16,047 bases of DNA. Origin: JBATTK01 sp049670505. GTDB taxonomy: Bacteria; Bacteroidota; Bacteroidia; Flavobacteriales; Flavobacteriaceae. This document shows positions 1 through 7,043 of this stretch, piece by piece. The first letter of the stretch is position 1; every line of letters starts with the position of its first letter. The notes beneath the pieces were generated by a model. The model was given only the letters and a program-made list of their open reading frames with translations. It did no database searches and was not told the origin of the DNA. The position numbers and the translations under genes are program-made. The stretch spans positions 1-16,047 of the forward strand of contig JBATTK010000173.1 of the NCBI GenBank assembly GCA_049670505.1, in the 5' to 3' direction.

Positions 1-8
1 TCGGCTCT

Positions 9-953
9 GTGTTAATCCAAAAAGTTAGTATCTTTTTACATGCTAGGTTTCATATACACGACCGTTGGCAATCATATAAAAAAATCATCGACCAAACCGA
101 AATCCATATCGTTCCACAACTACCCGCTCCTGTTCGACTTCAAGAATATGGTGTAGGTATTTTTAATATGGCTTTGACCAAATCGGCTTTAAAGAAAGTG
201 TTGAAGAAACAGTTTATTAGGGTCAATGATGTCATTGCTACTTCGGCTACTTTTATAAATGGCGGTGAAACCATTAAGTTATCAGTTCCGGAAGAAATCG
301 GCCCTAAGAAAAAACTGGTCTTTCTACTTAAAATATTATTTGAAGACGAACACTTAGCAGTGATTCATAAACCTGCCGGAATTTTGGTAAGCGGCAATAG
401 TTTTAAGACCATTGCCAATGCCTTACCTCAAAACCTTAAACGAAGTAATCTTCCTGATGCTACAACGCCTCAACCTGTTCACCGACTGGATTATGCAACC
501 ACAGGTATTCTACTGGTCGGAAAAACAAGCAGTAGCATTCGTGCTTTAAATAAAATGTTCGAGGACAAAAAGGTTAAGAAAACCTACTATGCCATTACCA
601 TTGGTGAAATGGACTTTAGAGGAAAAATTACCTTAAAAATCGATGGCAAGAAATCACGATCGGATTATACGTTAAGCGAATCCGTTCCCTCAAAAAAATT
701 TGGCCATCTTAACTTGCTAAAATTAAAACCTAGGACTGGAAGAAGACATCAATTACGCAAACATTTGTCAACTATAGGAAATCCCATATTGGGAGATGCG
801 GCATATGGAATTGAGAATTTAATTTTAAAGGGTAAAGGATTATATTTACACGCCTATTCATTAAAATTTATACATCCATTTACAAATGAAAAAGTCCATC
901 TAAAGGATGAATTCCCTCAAAGGTTTAAAAAAATATTTAATAAAGTAAAATAA
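9..953 (+). CDS. RluA-family RNA pseudouridine synthase with N-terminal S4-like domain (5' end uncertain)
   Basis: It should convert specific uridines in rRNA or tRNA to pseudouridine in the cytoplasm. Counting from the GTG at 9, an S4-like RNA-binding segment spans about residues 36-92. The RluA catalytic core follows: HRLDYATTG at 158-166 with the presumed catalytic Asp161, the KTYYA strand at 191-195, RTGRRHQLR at 242-250, and GDAAYG near 262. About 314 residues fits an S4 plus synthase-domain RluA protein. The start is unsettled. The reading frame is open to the window edge, the first ~30 residues after the GTG do not look like family sequence, and the first in-frame ATG (168) would cut into the S4 domain. 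Family members, as I recall them, begin close to the KIIDQTE segment (bases 81-101), where there is no ATG, GTG or TTG. The target uridine cannot be told from sequence; RluA, RluC/D and TruC subfamilies share these motifs. Confidence 0.88.
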   Translation: MLIQKVSIFLHARFHIHDRWQSYKKIIDQTEIHIVPQLPAPVRLQEYGVGIFNMALTKSALKKVLKKQFIRVNDVIATSATFINGGETIKLSVPEEIGPKKKLVFLLKILFEDEHLAVIHKPAGILVSGNSFKTIANALPQNLKRSNLPDATTPQPVHRLDYATTGILLVGKTSSSIRALNKMFEDKKVKKTYYAITIGEMDFRGKITLKIDGKKSRSDYTLSESVPSKKFGHLNLLKLKPRTGRRHQLRKHLSTIGNPILGDAAYGIENLILKGKGLYLHAYSLKFIHPFTNEKVHLKDEFPQRFKKIFNKVK

Positions 954-993
954 TAAAAGTATTGTGTTTAAGTAGTGCTAATACCGAACGAAA

Positions 994-1824
994 TTGATAC
1001 GGTTAGAAAAAAAAGATTATCCAAAGGTTATTGATGCTCTAAAAAAAATAAAGATAAATAACTTATTTGCCAGGGCGGTAGTTGAAGCACATGTGTCTGG
1101 TAGTGTTTATGTGGACAATAGCGATAAACCCCGAACTTTTTATGTTGTCCATCCCTACGGAATGTCGCTTCTATTTGGGAATCACAATAATCTTGAGTTT
1201 AATTCCGCTTTTAAGGAATACGCGCTAAACAAAAAGCGACAACGAAATGATTACGAGTGGATGCAGGCCTTTCCAAAAGAATGGGATCATGTGTTGGAAA
1301 AATTATTTGATGACTGCAGCATTACTTCATCGGAAAACAAAACCAATCTTACCAAAAGTGTCATTGAACTGAATACCAGGGTAAACTTCAAATTTAATCC
1401 CAATAAGTACAGTCTAATCAGGGAGCGTTTGAATAGTAATGATGTTACTATTGTTCAAACCACCAGAGAGACATTCAATACGATGCAAGGAAGTGTAGTA
1501 CCTTCCAACTTCTGGGATAGCGCGGATGATTTCTTTGAAAAAGGAGTTGGTTTTAGTTTGTTTTCAAATGATACATTGGCTTGCACGGCCTACTCTGCCG
1601 CTGTAATGGATGATATGCTGGAATTGGGAATGGAGACCATACCAAAATTTCGGGGAAAAGGATTTGCCCAATTGACGTGTAGCCGATTGATTGACTATTG
1701 TTTAGCGCAAGGTTACGAACCCGTATGGGCTTGCCGATTGGAAAATAGGGGTTCTTTTCGATTGGCCGAAAAGCTTGGATTTGAACCTACGATTCAAATT
1801 CCGTATTACCGATTGAGCAATTAG
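994..1824 (+). CDS. GNAT-family N-acetyltransferase
   Basis: This is a probable acetyl-CoA-dependent acetyltransferase of the two-part GNAT type (similar to the Pfam GNAT_acetyltran group that includes ZmaR-like proteins). The C-terminal third carries the fold: a beta strand ending in ELGMETIP at about 210-217, the acetyl-CoA pyrophosphate loop KFRGKGFA at 218-225, and motif B NRGSFRLAEKLGF at 251-263. The N-terminal ~140 residues (HPYGMSLLFG at 53-62, FPKEW near 93) look like the substrate-side half of this family. The substrate is unknown. An in-frame stop at 979-981 limits the start, and the only usual start codon near the beginning of the conserved sequence is TTG at 994, giving MIRLEKKDYPKV. 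The gene lies 40 bases after the pseudouridine synthase on the same strand, so co-transcription is possible, but nothing ties the functions together. Confidence 0.82.
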   Translation: MIRLEKKDYPKVIDALKKIKINNLFARAVVEAHVSGSVYVDNSDKPRTFYVVHPYGMSLLFGNHNNLEFNSAFKEYALNKKRQRNDYEWMQAFPKEWDHVLEKLFDDCSITSSENKTNLTKSVIELNTRVNFKFNPNKYSLIRERLNSNDVTIVQTTRETFNTMQGSVVPSNFWDSADDFFEKGVGFSLFSNDTLACTAYSAAVMDDMLELGMETIPKFRGKGFAQLTCSRLIDYCLAQGYEPVWACRLENRGSFRLAEKLGFEPTIQIPYYRLSN

Positions 1825-1875
1825 AAAATTGAAAATCACGAACAATAATGTATCGGCAAAAGCGGAGTGAGTGTT

Positions 1876-1883
1876 TAAATTTG
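1876..1883 (+). promoter_or_regulatory. Bacteroidota -7 box (TAAATTTG) upstream of the DUF885 gene
   Basis: TAAATTTG is an exact match to the TAnnTTTG box of the Bacteroidota primary sigma factor. It lies 40 bases before the ATG at 1924, which implies a leader of about 30-35 bases. No clear TTG element is seen 17-23 bases upstream, so the call rests on the -7 box and position alone. Confidence 0.5.
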
Positions 1884-1923
1884 CTTTTTTTGCAGTACCT
1901 TTTTAACCAATGAATAAACGCTT

Positions 1924-3582
1924 ATGAAAAATATATACCTCACAATTCCGATTGCCTTCATATTTTTTCTTTCGATGGGTTTCCAGGCAATCCAGAAACC
2001 ATCACAACCTTCGCTTCAAGGAGATTATCAAGATTTGGTAGGTTTATTCAAGAAATGGAGGGCGTTTGAGGTTCCACCACTTAAGGACGGAGCTCCGGAT
2101 TATACCGCTGAAACTTTTGAAAAACGCTGGCCTAATTTCAAACAACTTAGGGCAGAGCTTATGGAAATAGATACTTCGGGATGGTCCGTTGCAAAAAAGG
2201 TGGATTGGCATGTGGTATGGGCAGAGATGAACGGATACGACTTCAATCATCGAATTCTTAAACCTTGGGCGCGTGACCCGGCATTTTATAAATCCCTTTG
2301 GACTGCCCGTAGTGATGTACCCGCCCATGAAGGACCCACACATCATGGAACCACTGAAATTTGGACGTATACCTTTCCTGTGAGTCCGGTCGAAAAAGAA
2401 AGATTGCTCAACGATCTTATGGTAATTCCACCACTGAACAAACAGGCGCGGACCAATCTCACGGGCAATGCCAAGGATCTTTGGGTGGCAGGAATCCGCG
2501 ATATCCGATTTCAGAGTAAAGCCCTGAAAGAAATATTAGTACAACCGGGAGTAAAGGATGATCCTGAATTGATAGCTGTCATTGAGGCCGCAATTACGTC
2601 CACTAATGATTTTGCCAACTGGTTGGAAGTGGAAGCCAGCTCAAAAACCGGCCCTTCGGGTATAGGAAAGGAAAACTATACCTGGTACCTCCAAAACGTA
2701 CACTTGGTTCCATTGACCTGGGAAGATGAAGTGATGATTCTTAGGCGCGAACTCGCTCGTGCATGGGCCTCCCTAAAATTGGAAGAACATAGAAATCGTA
2801 AATTACCGGAACTTGTCGATGCAGGAGATCCGGAGGCATATGAAAAGTTGGCGGAGCGATCCGCGCAAAGCCTGATGGCATTTTTGGAGCAGGAAGATAT
2901 GGTAACCGTAAAAGCGTATTTTGATCCGGCCTTACGTGCACATTTGGGAAAATATGTCCCTAAAGCAAAGCGTAATTTTTTTCTGATCGGCGCCCATTAT
3001 GATCCAAGGCCACTTTATTCCCATTTTTATCACTGGTTTGAACTGGCCCGGATGGACAATGATCCGCATAAGAGCGAAATTCGAAGGGGACCGTTACTAT
3101 ACAATATCTTTGATTCCCGTAACGAAGGTACAGCTACCGCAGTAGAGGAAATGTTTATGCAGGCAGGATTGTATGATGACGACCCCAAGGTAAGGGAAAT
3201 CGTTTACATCATGATCGCCCAGCGAGCCGCTAGGGGTCTTGGATCTCTTTATGCCCATGCAAATGAAATGACGATGGAAGAAGCCGGTGGTATCCATTCG
3301 GAATATACACCTCGTGGGTGGATGAAAACGGAAAAAGAACTTCTTATTTTTGAACAACATCTATATTTACGCCAACCGGGGTACGGTAGCAGTTATATCA
3401 CCGGTAAATATCTCCTTGAAAATGCCATGGCCGATTTTGCACGTATAAAGGAAGTAAAAGGAGAGCCGTTCCAAATGAAAGACTTTTTTGACCAATTGAA
3501 TGCAATAGGTAATATTCCAATTTCCTTGGGACATTGGCAGATGACAGGTGTTGATGAATATATGAAGCGAATCGGCAAATAA
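1924..3582 (+). CDS. Secreted DUF885-family protein lacking a canonical HExxH motif
   Basis: This is an exported 552-residue protein with an N-terminal signal sequence (residues 1-22: MKN, then a hydrophobic run to about G19, with a plausible cleavage near Q21-A22). It matches the DUF885 layout, a family of putative metallopeptidases. The mid-protein signature GIGKENYTWYLQ sits at 246-257 followed by LTWEDEV. RNEGTATAVEEMF at 399-411 matches the family's EGWA-YAE helix, and QPGYGSSYITGK at 484-495 matches its C-terminal QPGQALAYKxG segment. The position where DUF885 proteins carry HEAxPGHH holds YSHFYHWFELAR (365-376) instead. No HExxH occurs anywhere in the protein, so catalytic activity is uncertain. 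The ATG at 1924 gives a good signal peptide. The next gene starts almost at its stop codon, suggesting an operon with the VanX-like dipeptidase. Confidence 0.85.
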   Translation: MKNIYLTIPIAFIFFLSMGFQAIQKPSQPSLQGDYQDLVGLFKKWRAFEVPPLKDGAPDYTAETFEKRWPNFKQLRAELMEIDTSGWSVAKKVDWHVVWAEMNGYDFNHRILKPWARDPAFYKSLWTARSDVPAHEGPTHHGTTEIWTYTFPVSPVEKERLLNDLMVIPPLNKQARTNLTGNAKDLWVAGIRDIRFQSKALKEILVQPGVKDDPELIAVIEAAITSTNDFANWLEVEASSKTGPSGIGKENYTWYLQNVHLVPLTWEDEVMILRRELARAWASLKLEEHRNRKLPELVDAGDPEAYEKLAERSAQSLMAFLEQEDMVTVKAYFDPALRAHLGKYVPKAKRNFFLIGAHYDPRPLYSHFYHWFELARMDNDPHKSEIRRGPLLYNIFDSRNEGTATAVEEMFMQAGLYDDDPKVREIVYIMIAQRAARGLGSLYAHANEMTMEEAGGIHSEYTPRGWMKTEKELLIFEQHLYLRQPGYGSSYITGKYLLENAMADFARIKEVKGEPFQMKDFFDQLNAIGNIPISLGHWQMTGVDEYMKRIGK

Positions 3583-3604
3583 TATGGAAGCCAATTGGCG
3601 TAGC

Positions 3605-4357
3605 ATGAAAAAAAAGTATACTTCCTTCCTTTCAAAGTTAAGTTTGTTGTTGTTCAGTATATTTTTTATATGCTGCAAAGAACATACAGATTCCAAAAAG
3701 GCCACAAAGGTACCTTATGAAAAGCAGATTGTTTTGGATACGGTATCCGATGCTAAGGGTTCGGACAAAGAACCCACTAAGAAAAGTCTAAAATCGTTGG
3801 ACGGATTAGCGGATACCACTTTTGTACGTTTGGTGGATTACAGTGCGGATTTTTTATATGATCTACGGTATGCCACAACCAATAATTTTTTAAAGGCCCA
3901 GGTGTATGATTGTGCAGAATGTTACACTAGGGTCAAAACCGCAAAGGCCTTGTTAGCGGCGAATGCCGAGTTTATGAAAAAAGGGTACAAGATTAAGTTT
4001 TTCGACTGCTACCGCCCCAATTCCGTTCAGTATAAGATGTGGGCCATTGTCCCTAATCCACAATATGTAGCCAATCCGGTAAAGGGATCTATCCATAACA
4101 AAGGTGGGGCCGTTGATATTAGTCTGGCTACTTTTGAAGGTAGGGAACTGGATATGGGCACCGACTTTGATTTCTTCGGGAAAAGGGCCCATCATGATTA
4201 TCCGGATTTACCGGGAAATATCCTGGACAATCGGAAGTTGCTAAAGGAGACTATGGAAAAATATGGATTCTGGTCCATTCGCACAGAATGGTGGCATTAC
4301 AACCTTTCTGCCGCTTCCAATGATCCGATAGCCGATTTTAAATGGAAATGCGATTGA
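3605..4357 (+). CDS. VanX/DdpX-like D-alanyl-D-alanine dipeptidase (M15 family), probable lipoprotein
   Basis: It should hydrolyse D-Ala-D-Ala dipeptides as a zinc enzyme of peptidase family M15, acting outside the cytoplasm. Numbered from the ATG at 3605 (250 residues), zinc ligands are expected at H164 and D171 in SIHNKGGAVD (162-171) and at H231 in EWWHYN (228-233). E228 would be the catalytic base, and R137 in CYRP matches the essential VanX arginine. The N-terminus is basic (MKKK), then hydrophobic, ending in FFICCK, so a lipid-anchored Cys is likely although the lipobox is not ideal. An ATG at 3584, one base after the DUF885 stop, is in frame and would add seven residues; I prefer 3605 because it gives a normal signal-peptide N-region. 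A ~50-residue charged linker precedes the enzyme domain. In this context, without a vanHA-type ligase, cell-wall turnover or peptide scavenging is more likely than vancomycin resistance. Confidence 0.87.
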   Translation: MKKKYTSFLSKLSLLLFSIFFICCKEHTDSKKATKVPYEKQIVLDTVSDAKGSDKEPTKKSLKSLDGLADTTFVRLVDYSADFLYDLRYATTNNFLKAQVYDCAECYTRVKTAKALLAANAEFMKKGYKIKFFDCYRPNSVQYKMWAIVPNPQYVANPVKGSIHNKGGAVDISLATFEGRELDMGTDFDFFGKRAHHDYPDLPGNILDNRKLLKETMEKYGFWSIRTEWWHYNLSAASNDPIADFKWKCD

Positions 4358-4372
4358 TTACATGACCGTATG

Positions 4373-4475
4373 CCTTCGATACGATCGCAGGCGGTCACTG
4401 AGCCTGTCGAAGTGCGATCACTCAGGCACCCAAATATGGTCATTGAGTGATTTTCTAATAGAAAATCGTATCGAA
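4373..4475. repeat. Palindrome-rich intergenic element, copy 1
   Basis: This is a ~100-bp element repeated at 4657-4753, offset by 284 bases, with 4381-4423 identical to 4665-4707. It is bounded by a perfect 11-base inverted repeat: TTCGATACGAT (4375-4385) pairs with ATCGTATCGAA (4465-4475). Inside are GATCGCA (4383-4389) with TGCGATC (4413-4419), CTTCGA (4374-4379) with TCGAAG (4407-4412), ATCACTCA (4417-4424) with TGAGTGAT (4444-4451), and a tight hairpin GATTTTC/GAAAATC (4449-4455/4461-4467). Its core CACTGAGCCTGTCGAAG resembles a dispersed intergenic repeat I recall from many bacterial genomes. It carries no protein and lies between convergent genes, so a REP- or MITE-like nature, or a role in bidirectional transcription end, is inferred. 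Confidence 0.8.
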
Positions 4476-4656
4476 ATGACATTCCAGTTTGCAGTTTCAG
4501 GAATTATTAATTATGGATTCAAGATTTTGGTTTCCAGTTATCAGTTATCAGTTTTTGGTCTTTCGTCTTTTATCCCTTGTCTTCGGTCTTTGGAGATATA
4601 GTATTCAGTTTGTAGTATCCAGTAATTTCCAAGAAACAATTCAGTGTTTGACTGTA
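4476..4656. repeat. Low-complexity spacer with CAGTTAT-type short tandem repeats
   Basis: This stretch between the two palindromic copies contains no convincing gene. It holds a short tandem CAGTTATCAGTTATCAGT (4535-4552), looser variants of the same word (CAGTTTGCAGTTTCAG near 4485-4500, CAGTTTGTAGTATCCAG near 4605-4622), and a run of GTCTTT/GTCTTC-like words from about 4558 to 4592. Such degenerate repeats suggest slippage-derived, unselected or mobile-element-associated sequence. Confidence 0.55.
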
Positions 4657-4753
4657 CCTTCGACACGATCGCAGGCGGTCACTGAGCCTGTCGAAGTGCG
4701 ATCACTCTGGCACCTAAAAGGGTCATTGAGTAATTTTCAAATGGAAAATCGTA
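4657..4753. repeat. Palindrome-rich intergenic element, copy 2 (partly decayed)
   Basis: This is the second copy of the 4373-4475 element in the same orientation. Here two perfect inverted repeats are interleaved: CTTCGACA (4658-4665) with TGTCGAAG (4689-4696), and GATCGCA (4667-4673) with TGCGATC (4697-4703). The order is A-B-A'-B', which in RNA could only pair fully as a pseudoknot. A hairpin ATTTTC/GAAAAT (4733-4738/4744-4749) remains, but the outer 11-base terminal repeat seen in copy 1 is eroded at the right end (ATCGTAAGG). It ends 13 bases from the stop codon of the minus-strand methyltransferase. Confidence 0.8.
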
Positions 4754-4765
4754 AGGTAGGTCGTT

Positions 4766-5944
4766 CTATATTTTCAAACATTTCAATACCACATAATTCC
4801 CGTGCAGGTCTTTGGTGAAAAATAAATAGATATCCCCACCATCCTTAATTTTGAATTGCTTACGGATAGTAGCTACACTTTCCTTAAAATTCCGGACGGT
4901 AATATTGGCTTTTTGAATAGCCAGCTTCCGAACGATCTTTTTACGATATGGAATAACCGCCGCAATTTCAAAACGTCTCCCGGGGAAATCGATCAAGAAT
5001 GTAGACGTATATAAATGGGTATTATTGTGTAGTTTTTTTACCTTATACCTATTTGCAACTGTTTTAAAGGCTCCTGATTTTAAAATAGCGGTATTGGGTT
5101 CATAAAGATAATTTAAGGGCTTAGAAAGCACTGTATAGCCCTCTTTTTCTTCCGAAAATGAGAAACTAAAGGTTTCCCGGCCAGATTTGACCAGGTTTAC
5201 GGTCTTTATAGAAATGGATTCCTTGTATCCTTTTTCCAAAATCCAGAGTAATTCTTTCACCTCGTTCCTTAGAGCAACTACATGAATTTCCTTAACAAAC
5301 TGAAGCGCTTTGATACCTACGGAAAAATCCAAAAGGGGAGAGGTCTTGATCAACAGATGGCTCGACTTCCTAAAAAGTAGTTCCAAATTTTCCGGAACAT
5401 TGGGCAAACAGTCGGTCAACAAAAACACCTTTCCCTTTGCATCATTTCTTCTGGAAGGATCTATGTAGATCCAATCAAATTCTTTATCGGATTCCGTCAA
5501 AAAATCGATTCCGTTTCCCGGGTATGTCCTGATGTTTTTTGCACCTAAAATTTTAAAGTTATGGGTAGCTATTTCAGAAAGATTTCGATCAATTTCACAG
5601 TGAAAGATCATCCCTACTTTTTTACTAAAAAAAAGGCTGTCCACCCCAAAACCTCCAGTGAGATCCAACACGCGTTTTCCGTTTATAATTTCGGCTTTGT
5701 ATTGAGCGGTGATTTCCGATGAGGTCTGTTCAATATTCAGTTTGTTCGGGTAATATATTTTTGGGGCGTGGAACCAAGTAGGAAGCTTTTCCCTACATTT
5801 TTTTTTGGCTTCGATCTGTTGGACAAGCTCTTTTGCGGTAACTCCCTCAAAATCGACTTTTTTCAACAGCACTGACATGATGTCAGTATTTAAATTATTT
5901 TTTATAAAATACTGTGAACCAGTTTTTAAAATATTTTTATTCAA
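4766..5944 (-). CDS. Class I SAM-dependent methyltransferase with THUMP-like C-terminal domain
   Basis: This is a predicted SAM-dependent methyltransferase of 392 residues. The Rossmann core begins with motif I, VLDLTGGFGVDS (92-103), followed by the acidic ligand in HCEID (115-119), and the motif-IV-like IDPSRR at 161-166. Conserved helices around PTWF (55-58) and YYPNKLNIEQTSSE (64-77) precede the core. The C-terminal ~90 residues match the THUMP-like domain found with this methyltransferase group, which suggests an RNA substrate but does not prove it. The start codon is TTG at 5944. The sequence after it (MNKNIL, then FIKNNLN) agrees with the N-terminus I remember for family members, so the in-frame ATG at residue 23 is a less likely start. 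It begins 7 bases after the AI-2E-family gene stop and is the last gene of a three-gene operon. Confidence 0.85.
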   Translation of the reverse strand: MNKNILKTGSQYFIKNNLNTDIMSVLLKKVDFEGVTAKELVQQIEAKKKCREKLPTWFHAPKIYYPNKLNIEQTSSEITAQYKAEIINGKRVLDLTGGFGVDSLFFSKKVGMIFHCEIDRNLSEIATHNFKILGAKNIRTYPGNGIDFLTESDKEFDWIYIDPSRRNDAKGKVFLLTDCLPNVPENLELLFRKSSHLLIKTSPLLDFSVGIKALQFVKEIHVVALRNEVKELLWILEKGYKESISIKTVNLVKSGRETFSFSFSEEKEGYTVLSKPLNYLYEPNTAILKSGAFKTVANRYKVKKLHNNTHLYTSTFLIDFPGRRFEIAAVIPYRKKIVRKLAIQKANITVRNFKESVATIRKQFKIKDGGDIYLFFTKDLHGNYVVLKCLKI

Positions 5945-5951
5945 AGTGATA

Positions 5952-7040
5952 CTACAGATTTTTGGTCAAGGATTTTACGATTTTATTTTCTGCTAAAAAT
6001 TCCTTTAAAATCACTTTTAGGGCAGTATATCCGGGTACGGCAATGATCATTCCGGTAACACCGAACAGCAGTCCACCGATAATAATGACCAGAAAAATTT
6101 CGAGCGGATGGGACTTTACACTATTGGAAAAAATGAAAGGTTGCGAGAAGAAATTATCCACCAATTGACCTATTATAAAACCGATCATTACGTAACCGGT
6201 AGTTGGCAAAATAACCGTACTAAAATCGGCCCCCAAATTGCTGGTCATGGTAAGGATCATCATCAAAATTCCACCGATGATCGGACCCACGTAGGGAATC
6301 AAATTTAGAAGGGCACATAAGAAGGCGATAACGACTGCATTTTCAATTCCGAAAATAAGTAGTACTATGGTATAGATTACGAACAGAATAAGGATTTGAA
6401 ATACGAGTCCGACAAAGTATCTGGAGAGCAGATCCTTGATCGTATTGATCGAATTTTGTAGTCGCCCTTCTTTCCCTCGAGGGACCAAAACTAACAATCC
6501 TTGTTCAAAAAGTTTGCTATCCTTTAAAAAGAAAAACATAATGAAGAGTACGGAAAACAAGCCTACACTTAGACTGCCCAAAATGCCTAGGAAGGAATTC
6601 AGAAAATCCGGGATGAACCCAAAATCCATATTGGCAAAAATCTTGGACTCTTTTAGACTTTGTTCAATATCTGCCGTACTTATGCCCAGATAATCGGAAA
6701 TTTCCCGGTATAAACTTTCTACATTGATTTGCAGCTCATCAATGTTCAAGAGGGACAAGTTTTGCCCCTGCTGTATTAAAAGTGGGATAAAAAGCGCAAT
6801 GATGCCTGCCAAAATGCCCACCAAAAGTAACATGGTCACAATTACAGCAATCGTATTTTTAAATTTGAGCCGTCTTCGCAGGAACAATACAATTGGCCTG
6901 CCGATCAAGGAAGCAACAACGGCAATGGCAATGTAGATCAGCACCGCACTAATTTTAAACAAGAAAATCCCCAGCAACACAATTCCGGCAATAATACCAA
7001 TTGCCCTAAGAATACCTTCGGATATAATTTTTGGGTTCAT
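5952..7040 (-). CDS. AI-2E family transporter (PerM/TqsA-like integral membrane protein)
   Basis: This is a polytopic inner-membrane protein of 362 residues, the usual size for the family. Hydrophobic segments are seen at roughly 10-25, 28-50, 60-85, 150-178, 208-232, 235-268 and 280-300, with a last pair at 312-352. The less hydrophobic stretch at about 90-150 is the typical soluble insertion. Family signatures include PYVGPIIGG (about 250-258), the QLVDNFFSQP segment (about 290-299) and the Gly-rich end GGLLFGVTGMIIAVPGYTALK. The family name comes from the E. coli autoinducer-2 exporter TqsA, but many members do other transport, including Na+/H+ antiport, so quorum signalling should not be assumed; no luxS or AI-2 gene is in the window. 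It starts with ATG at 7040, three bases after the DUF4159 gene stop, so translational coupling is likely. Confidence 0.9.
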   Translation of the reverse strand: MNPKIISEGILRAIGIIAGIVLLGIFLFKISAVLIYIAIAVVASLIGRPIVLFLRRRLKFKNTIAVIVTMLLLVGILAGIIALFIPLLIQQGQNLSLLNIDELQINVESLYREISDYLGISTADIEQSLKESKIFANMDFGFIPDFLNSFLGILGSLSVGLFSVLFIMFFFLKDSKLFEQGLLVLVPRGKEGRLQNSINTIKDLLSRYFVGLVFQILILFVIYTIVLLIFGIENAVVIAFLCALLNLIPYVGPIIGGILMMILTMTSNLGADFSTVILPTTGYVMIGFIIGQLVDNFFSQPFIFSNSVKSHPLEIFLVIIIGGLLFGVTGMIIAVPGYTALKVILKEFLAENKIVKSLTKNL

Positions 7041-7043
7041 GTA

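Noticed and set aside
3605..4357. Vancomycin resistance (vanX) interpretation
   Set aside because: No vanH, vanA-type ligase or vanRS genes are nearby, and VanX/DdpX-like enzymes are widespread in bacteria without such resistance.
4373..4753. Possible CRISPR array from repeated units
   Set aside because: There are only two long, internally palindromic copies with one 181-base spacer, and no cas genes; the spacing and repeat size do not fit.
4362..4818. Two plus-strand open frames (4362-4601 and 4489-4818) in the convergent gap
   Set aside because: They run through the repeat copies and low-complexity spacer, and their translations are low-complexity without any family resemblance.
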